Shown here piece after piece: positions 49,055-61,660 of a stretch of 64,000 bases of DNA (its first letter is position 1; each line of letters begins with the position of its first letter). The stretch is from Zerene cesonia (taxonomy: Eukaryota > Arthropoda > Insecta > Lepidoptera > Pieridae), in assembly GCF_012273895.1 (NCBI RefSeq), contig NC_052110.1:5704001-5768000 (forward strand). The letters run 5' to 3'. Position numbers and translations under genes: made by a program. The notes beneath the pieces were generated by a model. It ran no database searches. It worked only from the letters and a program-made list of their open reading frames with translations, and was not told where the DNA came from.

Positions 49055-49278
49055 ACCGCCTCCTTGGTACAGTGGTTAACGCGTGAGCGTAGAACCGAGG
49101 GGTCCTGGGTTCGATTCCCGGTGGGGACGCACAAAAAAAAAAAAAATGTCTCGGTCTGGCAGGACACAGAAGGCTGATCACCTACTTGTCCCTAAAGAAA
49201 ATCGATCAGTGAAACGGATGTACATCATCTGCCCCATACCCCACTAGGGGACACGGGACTTCAAAAAAAAAAAAAAAA
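49055..49278 (+). mobile_element. tRNA-derived SINE, family 1 (best copy)
   Basis: Head with box A (TTGGTACAGTGGTTAACGCG) and box B (GGGTTCGATTCCCGG), an internal A-run, then a unique body (TCTCGGTCTGGCAGGACACA ... GGGGACACGGGACTTC) and an A-rich tail. The head resembles a tRNA, but the lack of a closed acceptor stem and the repeated body show that it is a SINE, not a functional tRNA gene. Confidence 0.88.
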
Positions 49279-50004
49279 TGTTGTTTTTATTGAATATACA
49301 CTTGTCTGTTGAATTATGTATGAATCATTTCCGGCTAAACGCATGTAATGGTTTTTTTCCGTGGCGTGTTCTTAAGTAGTTTTATATTTTACATAATTTA
49401 ACTAATATTATAAATGTAAATGTATATTTGTTTGTATCTCTCCAACGTTTCATGGGAGCGATAAGTTAGAAGGCTAGTGACAAAGGCTCTAAACGCATTG
49501 AACCATCTTATTCCCACGCTCCATGACGACTTAAAAGACGGACACACAAACAAATTTACGCATTTATGACATTGGAAAAGATATATCACTTTTATTTAAA
49601 CACATTTTAACGATTCGAGAACGATCTTAGCTTTAAAATAGTCTACTGTTTAAGTCTATTACAAAACTGATAAAAACACAGTAATTTATTAATCTTATCA
49701 CATTAAATCATCAATTATTCAAACACTGTTATATAAATCATTTGAAATTACCAAGCGTATGCGCTCCTCGTTCAAAAGAAGAAAATCGTAACAAATTGCA
49801 ATATACTCCAGTAAATTACATTCAGACGCTTTTAATCCTGAGTTCCCTCGTAAAGTTAGAATATAAGACTATTTGAAGTTACAAAGACAAGCGGTTTGGA
49901 ATGCTCATTAGCTTCAAACTTTGCGTAAGCTGTTCCCTAGGGAAAGGGATTTAAGTACCAAATATAACTGCTCTGTATAGCCACTTAACTCATAACATGC
50001 ATCT

Positions 50005-50160
50005 ATCATCACGGGGAGACTACTCCAGTCGCCACCACGCTCGCTGTAAAGTGTTCGAAACGTCGGGTTAATAAAATAATGAATAAATCGCGTTTAAAAT
50101 CCGTTAAAAAGTTTTTAATTTCTAAATGTACAATACTCGCGTAAAATCAAACACAAGAAA
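50005..50160 (+). mobile_element. Snapback family, single sense unit (copy h) with 13-bp target duplication
   Basis: Sense unit from CACGGGGAGACTAC through GTGTTCGAAACGTCGGG to AATCAAACACAAGAAAATA with no inverted part. Flanked by the perfect repeat ATAACATGCATCT (49992-50004, 50161-50173). Confidence 0.88.
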
Positions 50161-50194
50161 ATAACATGCATCTAATGATTTTATAACATTGCTG

Positions 50195-50290
50195 ATGGTA
50201 AGCGATCACCGCCGCCCATTAACATTCGCAGAGTAGTCCCTGCGAATACTTTGCCCGCTTTAAGGGGTAAGGGATAAGGAAAGAATTTTC
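50195..50290 (+). mobile_element. SINE family 3 head
   Basis: TGATGGTAAGCGATCACCGC ... CATTCGCAGAG ... GGGGTAAGGGATAAGG; related to 22316-22440. Confidence 0.55.
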
Positions 50291-50794
50291 AACTGGAAAA
50301 AAGGAATGAACAGGGAAGGCTGAGGCTCCGTATAAAAATGTATACTTCAATATAACACATAGGTCTGATCTATCAACGCACATCCTAAACTACTGGACCG
50401 ATCGGGCTGAAATTTGGCATGCAGATACCCATTTTGATGTTGGCATGCAATGAATACTAAAATATTAAATCGATGAATTCTACTCTAAACAGTGATTTTT
50501 TATTATAATGTATTTAGACGGACGAAGCTGAAAGCAACAGCTAATTATCGAATAAAGACTTTCCATTCCCTTTAATGGGGACGCTTAAATATATTACACT
50601 TTGTGAGAATTCAGGCAGGAAGATCGAGAATTTGGAGGAATTCTGGAGGTAAATGGTACATATCTTACTTATAAATAGCTGCGTCTCGCAATTTCACCCG
50701 CTTAAATGAGTTTTTCCTTAAAATCCCAATGTTCTTTTGGAATATTGGAATATAAAGTAGTCTAAGTTATGGTATATAACATCTACCAGTAAAC

Positions 50795-50966
50795 TCTCAC
50801 AACACACCCAAATAGACCCGATCTATCCCACGAGAGCAACGGAGTTTCTTGCCGGCTCTTCTCTGTAGAAACTGCTTACCGAACCGGTGGTAAATGTTAA
50901 AACCGTGTTATAACGATTCAACGGTACTTCCAGAAGAGCTCTGATTGACTAAATGAATGTTTGAGT
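50795..50966 (+). mobile_element. LINE 3' end scrap
   Basis: CACGAGAGCAACGGAGTTTC TTGCCGGCTCTTCTCTGTAG AAACTGCTTACCGAACCGG ... TAAATGAATGTTTGAGTT, followed directly by the A-run of a family 1 SINE. I recognise this as a common lepidopteran LINE 3' region. Confidence 0.6.
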
Positions 50967-51186
50967 TAAAAAAAAAAAAAAGTGAAGTCCCGTGTCCCCT
51001 AGTGGGGTATGGGGCAGATGATGTACATCTGTTTCACTGATCGATTTTCTTTATGGACAAGTAGGTGATCAGCCTTCTGTGTCCTGCCAGACCGAGACTT
51101 TTTTTTTTTGCGTCCCCACCGGGAATCGAACCCAAGACCCCTCGGTTCTAAGATCACGCGATAACCACTGTACCAAGGAGGCGGTC
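50967..51186 (-). mobile_element. tRNA-derived SINE, family 1
   Basis: Complete minus-strand copy with an A-run (plus strand, 50967-50981) at its 3' end next to a LINE scrap, and the head ending GGAGGCGGTC at 51186. Confidence 0.87.
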
Positions 51187-51355
51187 AGTTAAGTTTTAAG
51201 AGATACAGTAATTCTTCGTTTTTTTTTACGTAAACTCGAATAAAATATTAAGACGTTTAATTATAAAATGTGAAATGAAACGAATTGTAGATTTTAATAC
51301 TGAGGTTTACATACTTAATCCACACATAAAAATTAAATTTACAATGAATTTATAA

Positions 51356-51605
51356 CTAGCTGTACCTACTGGCTTCCGTACCCGGTTTCGCACGGGGTAC
51401 GTCTTTTCAAATACACTTCCTTGTACCTATTCCAAAACAACTTTTGGCGATTATTTTTTATATTAGGTGAACGCTATATATCTAATTTATTATTTTTGAA
51501 ATAATATTTATAATATTTAAACGGTAAAATTATCCTTTAAGGTTGATTAAACTGTTAAAATCGGTTGAGCAGTTAAGCAGTCCATCGCGGACAAACAACG
51601 TGACA
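51356..51605 (-). mobile_element. RTE-like 3' tail scrap
   Basis: CTAGCTGTACCTACTGGC ... AAAATCGGTTGAGCAG ... CCATCGCGGACAAACAACGT, sharing its end with 17445-17602. Confidence 0.55.
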
Positions 51606-52246
51606 TATATTAAGAAAGATAATTAAGTACTATATTTAAAAAGTTTGGAGTTTTGTACAAAAATGGCTATGTAATAACAGCTTATTTTGAGAAAAATATA
51701 TACGTACGTAAGTAATTTATTTCTTAAAAAATATGTCAACAAACTCTTTAAACAAATTAATGCTCGTGACATTCGATTAATGTTTCACATTTATCTACTT
51801 TTATCTAACTAATATAATCATAAACAACGTTTGAATTAGAAATAGAAGATATGCCTATTTATAATATAGGTAAAAAAATGAATTGCAAATGAGACTTGAT
51901 TGGTATCTCTTAATAAATCGGATATCTTAGTCACATAATATCGGTATGTAAAATTATTAATAAGTATTTGTTTGTTTGTCACGGCTTAACACGAAAACCA
52001 TTCGACCGATTTGAAAATTTCACCGTACGAAAAACTAAATCTTTATCCAGTAACATATCTTAATTAAAATAGCACTTAGTAGAAGCGGCTAGTATTGTGT
52101 TATTTTATTTCTATTATATACTAGGGGGCCGACGTCTAAGAAAATCTTTTTTGAATCGATTTAGTACATTTGTGTGAACACATAACAAACATACAAATAC
52201 AAAAATGTTTCCTCTTTATAGTATTAGTTTAGATGTTTAATGCAAT

Positions 52247-52443
52247 ACTAGCTTTTCCCCGCGGCTTCGCACGCGTTTAATTCGGATAAGTTAAAAATAG
52301 ATGTAATTTTACGTATAAACCTTCCTCTTGAATCACTCTATCTATTTAAAAAAAAACATCAAAATCCGTTGCGTAGTTTTAAAGATTAATAAATACATAG
52401 GGACAGATAGAGAAAGCGAGTTTGATTTATACTATAAAGGGAT
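52247..52443 (-). mobile_element. Short repeat with CTAG-type end
   Basis: ACTAGCTTTTCCCCGCGGC ... AAAATCCGTTGCGTAG ... TACTATAAAGGGA; typical of short interspersed repeats ending in a cleaned-up GCCGCGGG-CTAG motif. Confidence 0.5.
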
Positions 52444-52499
52444 ATCTAATTTCAGGGTGACCCTTAATTTGCTAGAATACAAAATTATTGCTTGACAAG

Positions 52500-52724
52500 C
52501 TCTCCGCCCGCGGCTTCGACCACGCAGTCACAGAAAAACGAAAAGTCCCGGGTGTTTCCCTTATAGTTCTCGCTCCCGTGGGATATCCGGGATAAAACTA
52601 TTTTATATTTATCCTTTCCCGGGTGTAAAATTACCTACATATATATGGTTCAATGATCAATCGGCGTGAAAAAGAGACAGACAGACAGAGTTACTTTTGC
52701 ATTTATAATATTATTAGGAATTGA
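52500..52724 (-). mobile_element. RTE-like 3' tail scrap
   Basis: CTCTCCGCCCGCGGCTTCG ... GCTCCCGTGGGATATCCGGG ... CAATCGGCGTGAAAAAGAG ... TTTATAATATTATTAGG. Same family as 40865-41050. Confidence 0.55.
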
Positions 52725-52763
52725 ATAAGTACATAATAAAAAATGATTTATTTGCAATAAATG

Positions 52764-52792
52764 TTTCTTTCTTTCTTTCTTTCTTTCTTTCA
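52764..52792 (+). repeat. (TTTC)n microsatellite
   Basis: Seven TTTC units preceded by GCAATAAATG, an arrangement common at the 3' ends of insect retroposons. Confidence 0.92.
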
Positions 52793-52959
52793 ATTTTGTT
52801 TCGCTATAAAGGTGCTTCATTCATAACTGAATCTTATCAGATAAATTCAATACTGAAATAAAAATTGGTGAACATAAAATGGAATTATAAAAAAAGGAAA
52901 AAGATAAAGGTTCCTTTTGAAATGAAATTTAAGGATTTTTGACAAAAATTGAATTAACG

Positions 52960-53045
52960 TTTAGAAATAAACTTTTAACGGATTTTAAACGCGATTTTTT
53001 GTATTATTTTTTTTGTACTCGCATAAAATCAACCGCAAGAAAATA
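52960..53045. mobile_element. Snapback family, degenerate (copy i)
   Basis: Arm AAACTTTTAACGGATTTTAA and end GTACTCGCATAAAATCAACC remain; the middle is deleted. Confidence 0.65.
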
Positions 53046-53261
53046 ACTGAAGGGTTAATAACAAATTCACGATTGACTAGGTAGGTCCCTAGTTACCTAT
53101 ACTTTGCCATATTATTATCATATTATTTCCTAGAACTTTAGTCATATTTTTGGAAACCTATTAAATTTTATAGTACGTGTATAATATACGAGGTATTTAT
53201 CGCTTAAAATTATGCATTACCTCGTCAGCATTAATTTTAGATATCTGAAAATCTCGAAACT

Positions 53262-53411
53262 GCGATAGCTGCCACTATGTATCTCGAATTCACAGCATTT
53301 TCGGACCGGCAGACTTTCAAATAAAAAAGAATCATATATATCGGTTCACCCAGGAGAAATGTATCAGGTAACAAACACAAATAGTCGAATTGACGATTTT
53401 CCTTTTTTGAA
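53262..53411 (-). mobile_element. LINE 3' tail repeat
   Basis: Plus strand ends CGGTTCACCCAGGAGAAATG ... AGTCGAATTGACGA ... TTGAAGTCAGTTGAAA. Confidence 0.55.
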
Positions 53412-55341
53412 GTCAGTTGAAATTCTACGCAAAGATTGCATACATAGCTAGTTGTGCCGCGTGGTTTCATCAAAAACTGACGAAAAGCGAAAACAAAAAA
53501 ATTATATTTCTCACATATATCATAACTAAACAATATAGTGATACAAATTCCTCCCAAGGGTTTGAAGTTCCCATGATTTAAATGGCGATGGCATATTTTA
53601 TAATACATAATTACGCATTAGGTAATCTTTCGTTCGTTCTCAGATTGAATTCTTTTTATAATGACATTTAAAATTAACATAAATAACTAATTCAATACAA
53701 GAATGTCATTTAAATATATGAAAACCCAAAATAGATGCGAGGTTATTTATTTGAGCAGCGGCGAACTTAGTTCAGAATTATATTATTATAAATATTTAAA
53801 TGACGGACAATCTTATGCAATGCAGTGAAATATTCATTCATTGAATAGTGTTAGATTTCAAAATTTAAAAAACCAAATAGCAAATTCAATGGCTGTGAGT
53901 TTTATCTTCATAGTCCACTACTGTATCGTTTTAGTTTTCGAGAGATCTCAATTAGAAAGATAAAGAATATAACACGAAAATCTGTAAAGCGTAAACACAA
54001 TCAAAAACGGTTCATTAATTCTGGAGCTCTGGAGCGATGTCACACACACAATACACACATCAAACTTATAACACCCGACGTTTTTCCGTAGTTACATAGA
54101 GTCTTAAGAGATCCTTCACTGAAATGGAAGGGCTCCAAAAAACTCCTTGGGTCCTTTAAGATATTACAAGATGAAGGATGGTCAATTTCATAAGTAATTT
54201 GTCAGAAAAATACATGGAATAAATTGATTTTTATCCAGCTTTTTGTGGAAAAAGCCGAGGCCCGTCGATAAGTTATTCTGAGAGAATTCGCGATACATTT
54301 ATGTAAGACTAATATTTAAACGTGGATTCGGTTGAAAAATGATATTTCAACTAACTTAATATTTGAAAAATGTGTTTTTTTACAATTCCAATAAAACAAT
54401 TGAAACGAATAGGTCATTTGAGATCTAGCTCAGCAATCGAACTTTACTCTTTCGGTTTTATGTGTCTGAGAGGCACCCAAAAAATATTTATTAGCATTAG
54501 AATGATATAAAACTGAAAAAAATTAAATATACGATTGTATTAATTATTCATATGTTCTATTTTCTCACTACAATATCCATGACAAACGTCTCAGTTTGTA
54601 AAGATGGACGTGTGTACGTTTCTTACTTATTCATGCACAAACTGCTAAACAGATTTTTATGAAACTTTGCATTGTAGACACTTACGTAAAAGAAAAATAC
54701 ATGGGGTATAACCCTTACGTCTATAAGCAAAATAGATTATTCCTTGCATAAACCCAAAAAGGTACTTAGAAAATTCTGAAAATTATTTCACAGTAGTAAA
54801 TTATATTATAGCTGGAAACATAAATCATTTTTGTATTTAATTACTAACTACTAATACGAATTGTAGCTAAAACTATGTTCATTTAAATAATCCGCAAGCA
54901 TTGTAACAAGATAACAACTTTTTATTGTATTTTATCGGTTGTATTTCATATTTATTTTTACTAAAGAATGTTCATTTCATTGCATTTTTATTTCAATGTA
55001 ATATAAAAATAACTAGAAAGATACTAATCAATTAAATAAATAGATCAATCAATTTTACAAGTGACATTTATACAATTTGCATTTCAAATATCGTTCATTA
55101 ATTACAACTAAATACATAATCATATACAAATATGAATGTAAAAATTTCCTCAAGTGTGTCTATATAAATGTGAGTCTAAATTCTATCTAAATTCTAGTAA
55201 AAAAAAACCGTTAAGGCAAAATCAAGCTTATGACCAACATAGAAGGTGTATTCTCAAAGCGCAAGAAAAGCAATAAATATTGTCGACCCAAGCCACCCGG
55301 TCATTACTAAAATAATTTGAACCTTATTACAATGGGTTAAG

Positions 55342-56341
55342 NNNNNNNNNNNNNNNNNNNNNNNNNNNNNNNNNNNNNNNNNNNNNNNNNNNNNNNNNNN
55401 NNNNNNNNNNNNNNNNNNNNNNNNNNNNNNNNNNNNNNNNNNNNNNNNNNNNNNNNNNNNNNNNNNNNNNNNNNNNNNNNNNNNNNNNNNNNNNNNNNNN
55501 NNNNNNNNNNNNNNNNNNNNNNNNNNNNNNNNNNNNNNNNNNNNNNNNNNNNNNNNNNNNNNNNNNNNNNNNNNNNNNNNNNNNNNNNNNNNNNNNNNNN
55601 NNNNNNNNNNNNNNNNNNNNNNNNNNNNNNNNNNNNNNNNNNNNNNNNNNNNNNNNNNNNNNNNNNNNNNNNNNNNNNNNNNNNNNNNNNNNNNNNNNNN
55701 NNNNNNNNNNNNNNNNNNNNNNNNNNNNNNNNNNNNNNNNNNNNNNNNNNNNNNNNNNNNNNNNNNNNNNNNNNNNNNNNNNNNNNNNNNNNNNNNNNNN
55801 NNNNNNNNNNNNNNNNNNNNNNNNNNNNNNNNNNNNNNNNNNNNNNNNNNNNNNNNNNNNNNNNNNNNNNNNNNNNNNNNNNNNNNNNNNNNNNNNNNNN
55901 NNNNNNNNNNNNNNNNNNNNNNNNNNNNNNNNNNNNNNNNNNNNNNNNNNNNNNNNNNNNNNNNNNNNNNNNNNNNNNNNNNNNNNNNNNNNNNNNNNNN
56001 NNNNNNNNNNNNNNNNNNNNNNNNNNNNNNNNNNNNNNNNNNNNNNNNNNNNNNNNNNNNNNNNNNNNNNNNNNNNNNNNNNNNNNNNNNNNNNNNNNNN
56101 NNNNNNNNNNNNNNNNNNNNNNNNNNNNNNNNNNNNNNNNNNNNNNNNNNNNNNNNNNNNNNNNNNNNNNNNNNNNNNNNNNNNNNNNNNNNNNNNNNNN
56201 NNNNNNNNNNNNNNNNNNNNNNNNNNNNNNNNNNNNNNNNNNNNNNNNNNNNNNNNNNNNNNNNNNNNNNNNNNNNNNNNNNNNNNNNNNNNNNNNNNNN
56301 NNNNNNNNNNNNNNNNNNNNNNNNNNNNNNNNNNNNNNNNN
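55342..56341. other. Assembly gap, exactly 1000 N
   Basis: Default-size gap. Unlike the first gap its flanks do not repeat each other. The apparent ORF crossing it is an artefact. Confidence 0.97.
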
Positions 56342-56636
56342 TTATTCCATTTTGTATAAGAAAAATTGAAAAAACGAACCAAAAATTTGCGAGTCTTAGA
56401 ACTCACCTCGCCTTAAGGATGAAGCTTTGGTAAGGAGGTTTTTTTTCGCAGATTATGGGTAGCTGTTTATGATCAAAGATTGCAAATCATTTAAATATAT
56501 GTAGATAGACGAAATTTGAGAAATTATTCATAGATAGATTTTAATCTGGATTACTAGATAGGCTACTCATCCGAATACCTAGAGAAAGGCCGAAGCAATA
56601 AAAAAAATCAGATAAAATATTTGTTTATACACTTTT

Positions 56637-56810
56637 CAAACGACTTTAAAAAATGAGGTTATCAATCCGACTGTATTTTTATTTATTTTTGTGTTTGTTA
56701 AATCACAACTTTTTACTGGGTGAAATAATATTTATACTCTTTTGTTTTTTTAAAGCTAGTGCTTCCCATGTGAACCTCCATCCCATTTAAATTTGATCGA
56801 GTTCGTAGGC
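56637..56810 (+). mobile_element. LINE 3' tail repeat
   Basis: CGACTTTAAAAAATGAGG ... GTGTTTGTTAAATCACAAC ... CCATCCCATTTAAATTTGAT. Confidence 0.6.
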
Positions 56811-56982
56811 TAAAAATAATAATTATTAGTTTTCATTGTAGCGTATCTGAAAAAAAAATCAACACTATCGCGGTTCATGTGATACAGCATCCTGATAGAC
56901 ATACGGATAGACGGACAGACGGACGGACAGACATAATATAACTATTGGTAACCACACAATAACACTGCTTAGTCTTAGTAAT

Positions 56983-57188
56983 GCAGTGGTGGCTCAGTGG
57001 TGAGAACCTCGGACTTCAAAATCGATAAGATTTATCGATCGGGGATCGAGACCGGGCGAGCGTGCAGGAAATAAATTGATTTTTTTAATTTGTCTGCACA
57101 TGTGGATAACATCACCACTGCTGAAAACGGGCAGGAAAACATTGTGAGGAAACCGGCGTGTCCAAGAATCAAGAGTTCAACGACATAT
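56983..57188 (+). mobile_element. SINE family 2, 3'-truncated
   Basis: Head GCAGTGGTGGCTCAGTGGTG and body up to AAGAGTTCAACGACATATG. The last third is missing, with a different repeat starting soon after. Confidence 0.85.
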
Positions 57189-57261
57189 GCGTATAGCGTT
57201 ATGGTTAGGGTTCCAATAGACACAAATGAACGAAGTGAATTTTGAGTAAAAAGCGTTATTT

Positions 57262-57392
57262 GTGGTCACGGGGAGACCCCGTGAGACGCTCGCTGTAAAG
57301 TGTTCGAAACGACAACAACAATATAATGAATAAATCGCGTTTAAAAGTCTTTAATTATAATACTCGCGTAAAATCAAACACAAGAAAATACT
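57262..57392 (+). mobile_element. Snapback family, single unit (copy j)
   Basis: GGTCACGGGGAGACCCCGTG ... TAAAGTGTTCGAAACGAC ... AATCAAACACAAGAAAATAC, with an internal deletion in the arm. No flanking duplication recognised. Confidence 0.78.
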
Positions 57393-59160
57393 AGATACAC
57401 ATATGTTAACCTAACCTAACCACAACAATAATTATGGAACCCTAAAAAATACCACAAAAAGTGGAAAATAACGTATTTCTGTAAACATCTATTAAAATGC
57501 AAAAATTTTATCTTTATCATCTAATTTACTAGTATTGCATATATTCTAAAAACCAACGTTAGCTATCTTGGGAAGAGATTATATCTAATGATTTAATTTT
57601 AGGATACACTCAGACTTCTGCCTGATGCAATATCAAAATCATGTTATTAATATTCATGGAGCAGGTAATTAAAATCTTTTATCTATACTAATGTTATGAA
57701 GAAAAGTTTTTGAATTTGCGAGTTTATGGCGTTGTACGGGGTCGTAGAAACTATTGGAACGTTTTTAAAAAAACCGTTAAATATCACGTGTTCCCTGAGT
57801 CCTTTTAGGCGATACACAGCGAGTTAGTAACAAATAGATAATAGTACTTCAGGAGATGGTAGTGGCGGTTCAGAAGAATCTATTTAGTGCATTATAAAGA
57901 CCCTCGGTTTTCTACATAGTCGCCATTTTTGGAAATTCAAAAAATTTTCACCCTTTTTCTCATTGCCGCTCTTTTTGGTGGTATGACTCTAAATGAAGAT
58001 ATTTTATTAATCTGTTTTCGATATAGCATACATGGATAGATGCGCTATCGAATAAAAAAGATTGAATATCAGCTTAGATAATAAAGAAACTTTTAAAACT
58101 TACTCAAATTTCATATTTAGCTTATTTTGCGTATGTGAATTCAATTGAATAAGTCAATTTCAGATTGTAATTAAAAACTTTTTTAAGTGAACTTTTTTAT
58201 CCCACTTACTAAATGAGTTGAAATTGTGCTTATTATTACAGAACTCAAACATAGTATTAACGATAATCTATAATGATTTGTGTACACCGTCGAAAAACTT
58301 GTGCAAATCGGTTTGCACAGTTTTATCGCTACGATATAACATCACGTGTGGACCAGGCATTAGCAGGAATAAACAGGAACTAAAGTTATTACGTCAAGTT
58401 TAATAGACGAAATGGTTTAATCAGGCATTAAACTATTGCATATATTTTCATTTCTTACTGTACATACATGAATATTAATTCACCTCATTAATATTCTAAA
58501 AGTGAAAGTTTTGAAGAATTTTCGTTTACAATAACAACCGGATGTTTCAATGAGTTTTGGTCCTACTATTACTTTGTGTATCTTATTTATAACTGCACTT
58601 GACGCAATATAAAAATAAAATATATAAATTGAATTACACACAGAAACACACACCACACATTTGCAACTTATTCATAAATAATTATTCTACTAATATCATA
58701 AGTATTCAACTCTGTTCGCCTCTAATGCCTAAGTGTTCATGCCTAAAGCACTGACCACCACTTACCAATTTGTATGAAATTGCATTTATGATTCTGAAAA
58801 CCCCACGCACGTCATTCTTCTCTATTTTCTATATATATTATTATTTTATATTTTAACTAAGCGGGCGAAGCCGCGGCGGAAAGCTAGTTACACATATCTA
58901 TGTAAAGAAAGCCAGAGGTAAAGCTAGCACATATTGCATTGCATGTTACGGAAAATAGTAAACAGATGCTTAACTCATTATGCCAATCTCTGATCTTAAC
59001 CTGACGTAAGGTGAGGTCACCTTTCGGCCTTATATTATGTGACCTCATAACCGGTTTATCGTGTAATTATTGTTTATTTCCGTACATAGTGTTGTTTTGT
59101 TTTAAAAGCGGAGCAATAACATTGTAGATTTTGTTTTAATTCTAAAATCATAGAGATGCG

Positions 59161-59353
59161 AAACCTCGGGGTTCACCAGCATAAGTCCGTACCCTGTAGG
59201 AATATCGGGATAAAAAGTGGCCTATATGTTATTCCAGATGTCCAGCTATCTACGTACCAAATTTCATTGCAATTGGTTCCGTAGTTTTTGCGTGAAAGAG
59301 CAACAAACACGCACACGTCCTTACAAACTTTCGCATTTATAATATTAGCAGGA
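59161..59353 (-). mobile_element. Helitron-like family A, 3' end degraded
   Basis: The CTAG end is lost; the remainder to AATATTAGCAGGA is intact. Confidence 0.7.
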
Positions 59354-59789
59354 CAACAATAAAACTTATGCACTTAGAGCAGGTGCTTCGAGTTATCTAT
59401 CGCTATACGAAAAAGCGATTCACTCTAGCTGGTTCAGTCTATAACACCCCTTCTAGCAAATTGATGTGTGATGTTAACCCAAGGAGATCGTTTCATTAAC
59501 AAGATAGACTTTATCAAAGATGGCAGTGAAGTGGAAGCCACGTATCCCGTATCGAAGTAATCGCCTATCCTCAAATTGGATTGGAGACCAGACTATAAAT
59601 CCGTATTGCGATAAATTAATGGGATATTGTGCAATACTGTGCAATGCTTGTGAAATTCTATGATGCAGTTTTTTGGATCTGACATAAGGCATCCGACGTG
59701 CGTTTTAAATTGTAGAGAGAAAAATAATGATTATGAATTCAGAACGCACAGTTTTAAGCGAACACAGGTACTAGTATTAAGGTTATGAA

Positions 59790-59978
59790 TAACTAGCGGT
59801 TCGCCCCGGCTTCACCCGTAGTACATTAAGCCTATGGCCTTCCTGAATAAATGGGCTATTTAACACTGAAATATTTTTTTAAATCGGACCAGTAGTTCCT
59901 GAGATTAGTGCGTTCAAATAAACAAATAAACAAACTCTTCACACAGCACAGTTACAGCTTTATAATATAAGTATAGAT
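59790..59978 (-). mobile_element. Helitron-like element, family B
   Basis: Plus strand: ACTAGCGGTTCGCCCCGGC ... TGAATAAATGGGCTATTTAA ... TATAATATAAGTATAGAT. Confidence 0.7.
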
Positions 59979-60530
59979 TTTTTCAATCTGAATCTTTTGT
60001 ACATATGTCTGAATCTGACTTTTTATTGTAAGTATGTGTGAGGCTCACTACCGAAACTCAGATTTTGAATTAAGAATCTAAATTCAGACAGGCATTCCGT
60101 CTATTTGGGGTGGGAATTTAAAGGGGTTTCGCGCTATCAAAATTGGCACACATGGGTGTCACATGGCCTTGACCTCAGAGTCACCACAGCTTAGGTACTA
60201 GTCTTTCTTTACACTTAAATATTAAAAACACACATTTCAACAATGTTAACAGCGGATACTAGCAATAAAATAGTCTAGACAAATACTAGATGAATTCAGT
60301 TATGGGCCACTAAAGTGAACATAATATTATATTGGCTTTGTTTGTGATCAACGGATGAATAAAAAGACAATTACTTTGTTATGGGAGTTCGTTCTGTTCG
60401 TTTGATGAAATATAAACTTCTGATATAAAACGGCTCGACGCTTTATTCATTCGCGTTCGATGCGCGCCCGCCTCGCCCGCGATCTCTCGCACACCGCTAA
60501 TGGTATTTGGCCCTATAAAAATATTATCAT

Positions 60531-60570
60531 ATTATAATAGAGCCCTGATATTATAGTGTTTTATTCCATT
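60531..60570 (+). repeat. 40-bp direct repeat, left copy
   Basis: ATTATAATAGAGCCCTGATA ... TTTTATTCCATT; 38/40 identical to 60771-60810 on the other side of a Helitron-like element. Confidence 0.9.
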
Positions 60571-60571
60571 A

Positions 60572-60771
60572 CTAGCTGTGCCCCGCGGTTTCACCCGCGT
60601 AAGCTTGTATACCGTAGGAATATCGGGATAAAAAGTTGCCTATATGTTATTCCAGGTGACCAGCTATCTACGTACAACATTTCATTGCAATCGGTTCAGT
60701 AATTTTTGCGTGAAAGAGCAACAAACACACACACATCCTTACAAACTTTCGCATTTATAATATTAGTAGGA
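60572..60771 (-). mobile_element. Helitron-like family A flanked by a 40-bp duplication
   Basis: Complete copy (CTAGCTGTGCCCCGCGG to TATTAGTAGGA). Unusually it is bracketed by a 40-bp direct repeat (60531-60570 and 60771-60810, 38 of 40 identical). Confidence 0.75.
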
Positions 60772-60810
60772 TTATAATAGAGCCCTAATATTATAGTGTT
60801 TTATTACATT
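60771..60810 (+). repeat. 40-bp direct repeat, right copy
   Basis: ATTATAATAGAGCCCTAATA ... TTTTATTACATT; differs from the left copy at two positions. Confidence 0.9.
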
Positions 60811-61460
60811 ATTTTCAAGTTTAGAATAAGGAAACACCAATTGCTCTTCACTCACACACATTCCCCATGGATTATATGTATATTGTTTTTTTTAATAAAC
60901 ACACATGAATGGCATAAATTAGTGGTATGTTGTAACAGATACTATAAATATACCGAATTGGTCCCATTTTCCAAAGAGAGGTCAGCCGCATTTTTGTTTT
61001 GAAGTTATAAGTTGTTGCATTACAATAATTATTTTATATATTTTAGCAAAATATATGCTTCTTTTTGTTCGTGTGTTCACTGTTCCTTCTATCTTTTATT
61101 AATTTACAGTGTTTTCAAATGCCATATAACTGATTAAAAGTTAAAAAAAATTACGACCTATAATCGAATTATCAATGAGTCAGTGACAATTAAAGTATCA
61201 AAGCGTGGAATCCATTGAAAAAAATCTCTTAAGAAATACAATCCGTTAAAAATAGGACGAATTCGCGAGATAACAAAAACAACATAACAACTACTTCCTC
61301 TTTTCTTATCGATACGTCTTATGTTCAAATCTCATCTATTTCAGATCTTTATAAAATAAACATATTAATTATAAAAAAGATGAAGCAATACAAGAAACGT
61401 ATAGCTAATAATATTATAGCTAAAAATAAAGATTTTATTAGCTTCACCTGTATGTTTAGA

Positions 61461-61660
61461 TCCTACAAATATCATAAATGCGAAAGTTTGTAAGAATGTG
61501 CGTATGTTTGTTACTATTTCACGCAGAAACTACAGAACCGATTACAATAAAATTTGGTACGTAGATAGCTGGACAACTGGATTAACACATAGGTAACCTT
61601 TTATCCCGATATTCCAACAGGATAAGGACTTACGCGGGTGAATCCGCAGGGTGCAGTTAG
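61461..61660 (+). mobile_element. Helitron-like family A, diverged
   Basis: A|TCCTACAAATATCATAAATG ... GGTGCAGTTAG|T; more substitutions than other copies. Confidence 0.72.

Noticed and set aside
49055..49130. Possible tRNA gene (box A and box B)
   Set aside because: The same head is repeated in at least four places with a shared SINE body and tail, and no closed acceptor stem is visible.
57401..57421. TAACCTAACCTAACC telomere-like repeat
   Set aside because: Only about three units, in a stretch resembling a common dispersed repeat; too short to be an interstitial telomere.
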